Assembly: GCF_000001735.4 (NCBI RefSeq)
Contig: NC_003070.9
Location: 27,327,971-27,391,970 of the forward strand
Length of the DNA: 64,000 bases
Reading direction: 5' to 3'
From: Arabidopsis thaliana
Taxonomy: Eukaryota > Streptophyta > Magnoliopsida > Brassicales > Brassicaceae
The notes beneath the pieces were generated by a model. It ran no database searches and had not been told where the DNA came from. It saw only the letters and a program-made list of their open reading frames with translations. Each line of letters opens with the position of its first letter. Within the stretch, counting starts at the first letter, position 1. Positions 62,842 to 64,000 of the stretch are shown in pieces. A program made the translations under genes and the position numbers.

Positions 62842-62952
62842 ATGAATAAAGCGGCATTTGGGTCGCTGACAAAAACTTATTTGGAGCAAGGATTCTTCAA
62901 CATCATGAAACCATTGCTTAGAGTATTCGAAGAAGAAGATGAAAACAATTGA
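62842..62952 (+). other. Upstream ORF before HAB1
   Basis: A 36-codon uORF beginning MNKAAFGSLTKTYLEQG and ending EEEDENN, closing 75 nt before the HAB1 ATG. No other ATG lies between. A minimal uORF (M-L-S) starts at 62826. Whether these reduce HAB1 translation depends on the leader splice form. Confidence 0.5.
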
Positions 62953-63027
62953 TTTCTCCTAAGTCCATCTTTGAAATTTAAAGCTTTGTTGTGGTGTGGT
63001 GTGGAAATCTCTGATTTTGGAGAGCTC

Positions 63028-64000
63028 ATGGAGGAGATGACTCCCGCAGTTGCAATGACTCTTAGCTTAGCAGCCAACACCATGTGTGAATCATCACCTG
63101 TCGAGATCACTCAGCTAAAGAACGTTACTGATGCAGCTGACTTGTTATCTGATTCTGAAAATCAAAGCTTTTGCAACGGAGGGACTGAATGCACTATGGA
63201 AGATGTTTCTGAACTGGAAGAGGTAGGTGAACAGGATTTGTTGAAAACTTTATCCGATACGAGAAGCGGGTCTTCCAATGTTTTTGATGAAGACGATGTA
63301 TTGTCTGTTGTGGAGGATAATAGTGCTGTCATAAGTGAGGGCTTGTTAGTTGTTGATGCAGGCTCTGAATTAAGCTTGTCTAATACAGCTATGGAAATAG
63401 ATAACGGGCGAGTTCTTGCAACCGCGATTATCGTAGGCGAATCAAGCATTGAGCAGGTTCCCACCGCGGAAGTTCTTATCGCGGGTGTAAATCAGGATAC
63501 CAATACTTCGGAGGTTGTCATTAGATTGCCAGATGAAAATAGTAATCATCTGGTGAAAGGGAGAAGTGTTTATGAACTAGATTGTATACCGCTTTGGGGC
63601 ACGGTTTCCATTCAAGGGAATAGATCTGAGATGGAGGATGCTTTTGCCGTGTCACCTCATTTTCTGAAACTACCCATCAAAATGCTTATGGGGGACCATG
63701 AGGGTATGAGTCCAAGCCTCACACACCTCACCGGTCATTTTTTCGGTGTTTATGATGGTCATGGAGGCCATAAGGTATGCTATATTCACATTTTATGTAA
63801 GTTGTTTTAGCAATGTAGATTGTTATACACCTCTTTGAGATGTTCTGGTTAAATTCATAGATTTTAAATCTACAATGGCTTGTAGGTTGCTGACTATTGC
63901 CGAGATAGACTCCATTTTGCTTTGGCTGAAGAAATAGAACGTATAAAAGACGAATTATGCAAGAGGAATACAGGAGAGGGTAGGCAGGTGCAGTGGGATA
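63028..64000 (+). CDS. HAB1: HYPERSENSITIVE TO ABA1, clade A PP2C, N-terminal part
   Basis: Two exons are present: 63028-63774 and 63886-64000, the latter cut by the window end, so 287 codons of about 511. Starts MEEMTPAVAMTLSLAAN. The long acidic Ser-rich N-terminus (1-185) is followed by the PP2C core: WGTVSIQGNRSEMEDAFA with Glu203, and FFGVYDGHGGHK with Asp243, both metal-site residues. HAB1 inhibits SnRK2 kinases until PYR/PYL-ABA binds it; it is a core ABA co-receptor, nuclear and cytosolic. AT1G72770. HAB2 is the block paralogue. The first intron (KV..AAG|GTATGC) interrupts just after the DGHGG motif. An upstream in-frame reading (MKFKALL) is not used because its ATG lacks clear support. 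Confidence 0.95.

Larger units (their letters stand above)
60332..63027. other. Divergent kinase/HAB1 region with HAB1 leader
   Basis: Holds the kinase promoter, a G-box/ABRE palindrome at 61047-61056, a 24-bp direct repeat at 61592-61652, and the HAB1 5'UTR from about 62060. The leader has a probable intron starting at 62279 (ACTG|GTTAGT) and upstream ATGs at 62247, 62826 and 62842. Confidence 0.55.

Overview
The window is nuclear plant DNA and matches Arabidopsis thaliana chromosome 1, the AT1G72560 to AT1G72770 interval. The signs are short AT-rich introns with GT..AG borders, 5'UTR introns, telobox and GGCCCA (site II) promoter motifs, and proteins I recognise from memory. No search was run. 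Locus names are recall; exon borders were worked out by hand from splice signals and reading-frame phase.

Layout, left to right: PSD (exportin-t, minus, 3' part outside); AIL1 (AP2 factor, plus); a small acidic coiled-coil gene (minus); PPRD1 (polyprenol reductase, plus); a His/Pro-rich membrane protein (plus); GER1 (germin-like, minus); an alpha/beta hydrolase (plus); an intergenic stretch with a decayed DUF295/F-box relic; ELF4-L2 (plus); a plastid-type Rossmann protein (minus); a possible new two-exon small gene (plus); TRFL6 (plus); DRG2 (plus); IQD8 (minus); CAD1 (minus) sharing a promoter with a small charged protein (plus); a 5-kb gene-poor AT-rich stretch; ALA5 (P4-ATPase, plus); CKL2 (casein kinase 1-like, plus); a DUF3511 protein (minus); TIF4A-3 (eIF4A, minus); TRB5 (minus) divergent from TIM23-2 (plus); a USP-domain kinase (minus); and HAB1 (PP2C, plus, cut by the window end).

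The genes are independent eukaryotic units, not operons. They cover tRNA export (PSD), floral and meristem growth (AIL1), dolichol supply (PPRD1), clock (ELF4-L2), telomere-repeat binding (TRFL6, TRB5), translation (TIF4A-3, DRG2), lipid flipping (ALA5), mitochondrial import (TIM23-2) and ABA signalling (HAB1). From the hydrolase to HAB1 the order largely repeats the AT1G17430 to AT1G17550 region, a known product of the last whole-genome duplication.

I saw no CRISPR array, rRNA, tRNA, intact transposon or virus-like element. I found no convincing new multi-gene system. The more interesting points are a phase-consistent unlisted small gene, a possible extra terminal exon in the kinase gene, uORFs before HAB1, a GC-AG intron in DRG2, a 9-nt microexon in AIL1 and the F-box relic.
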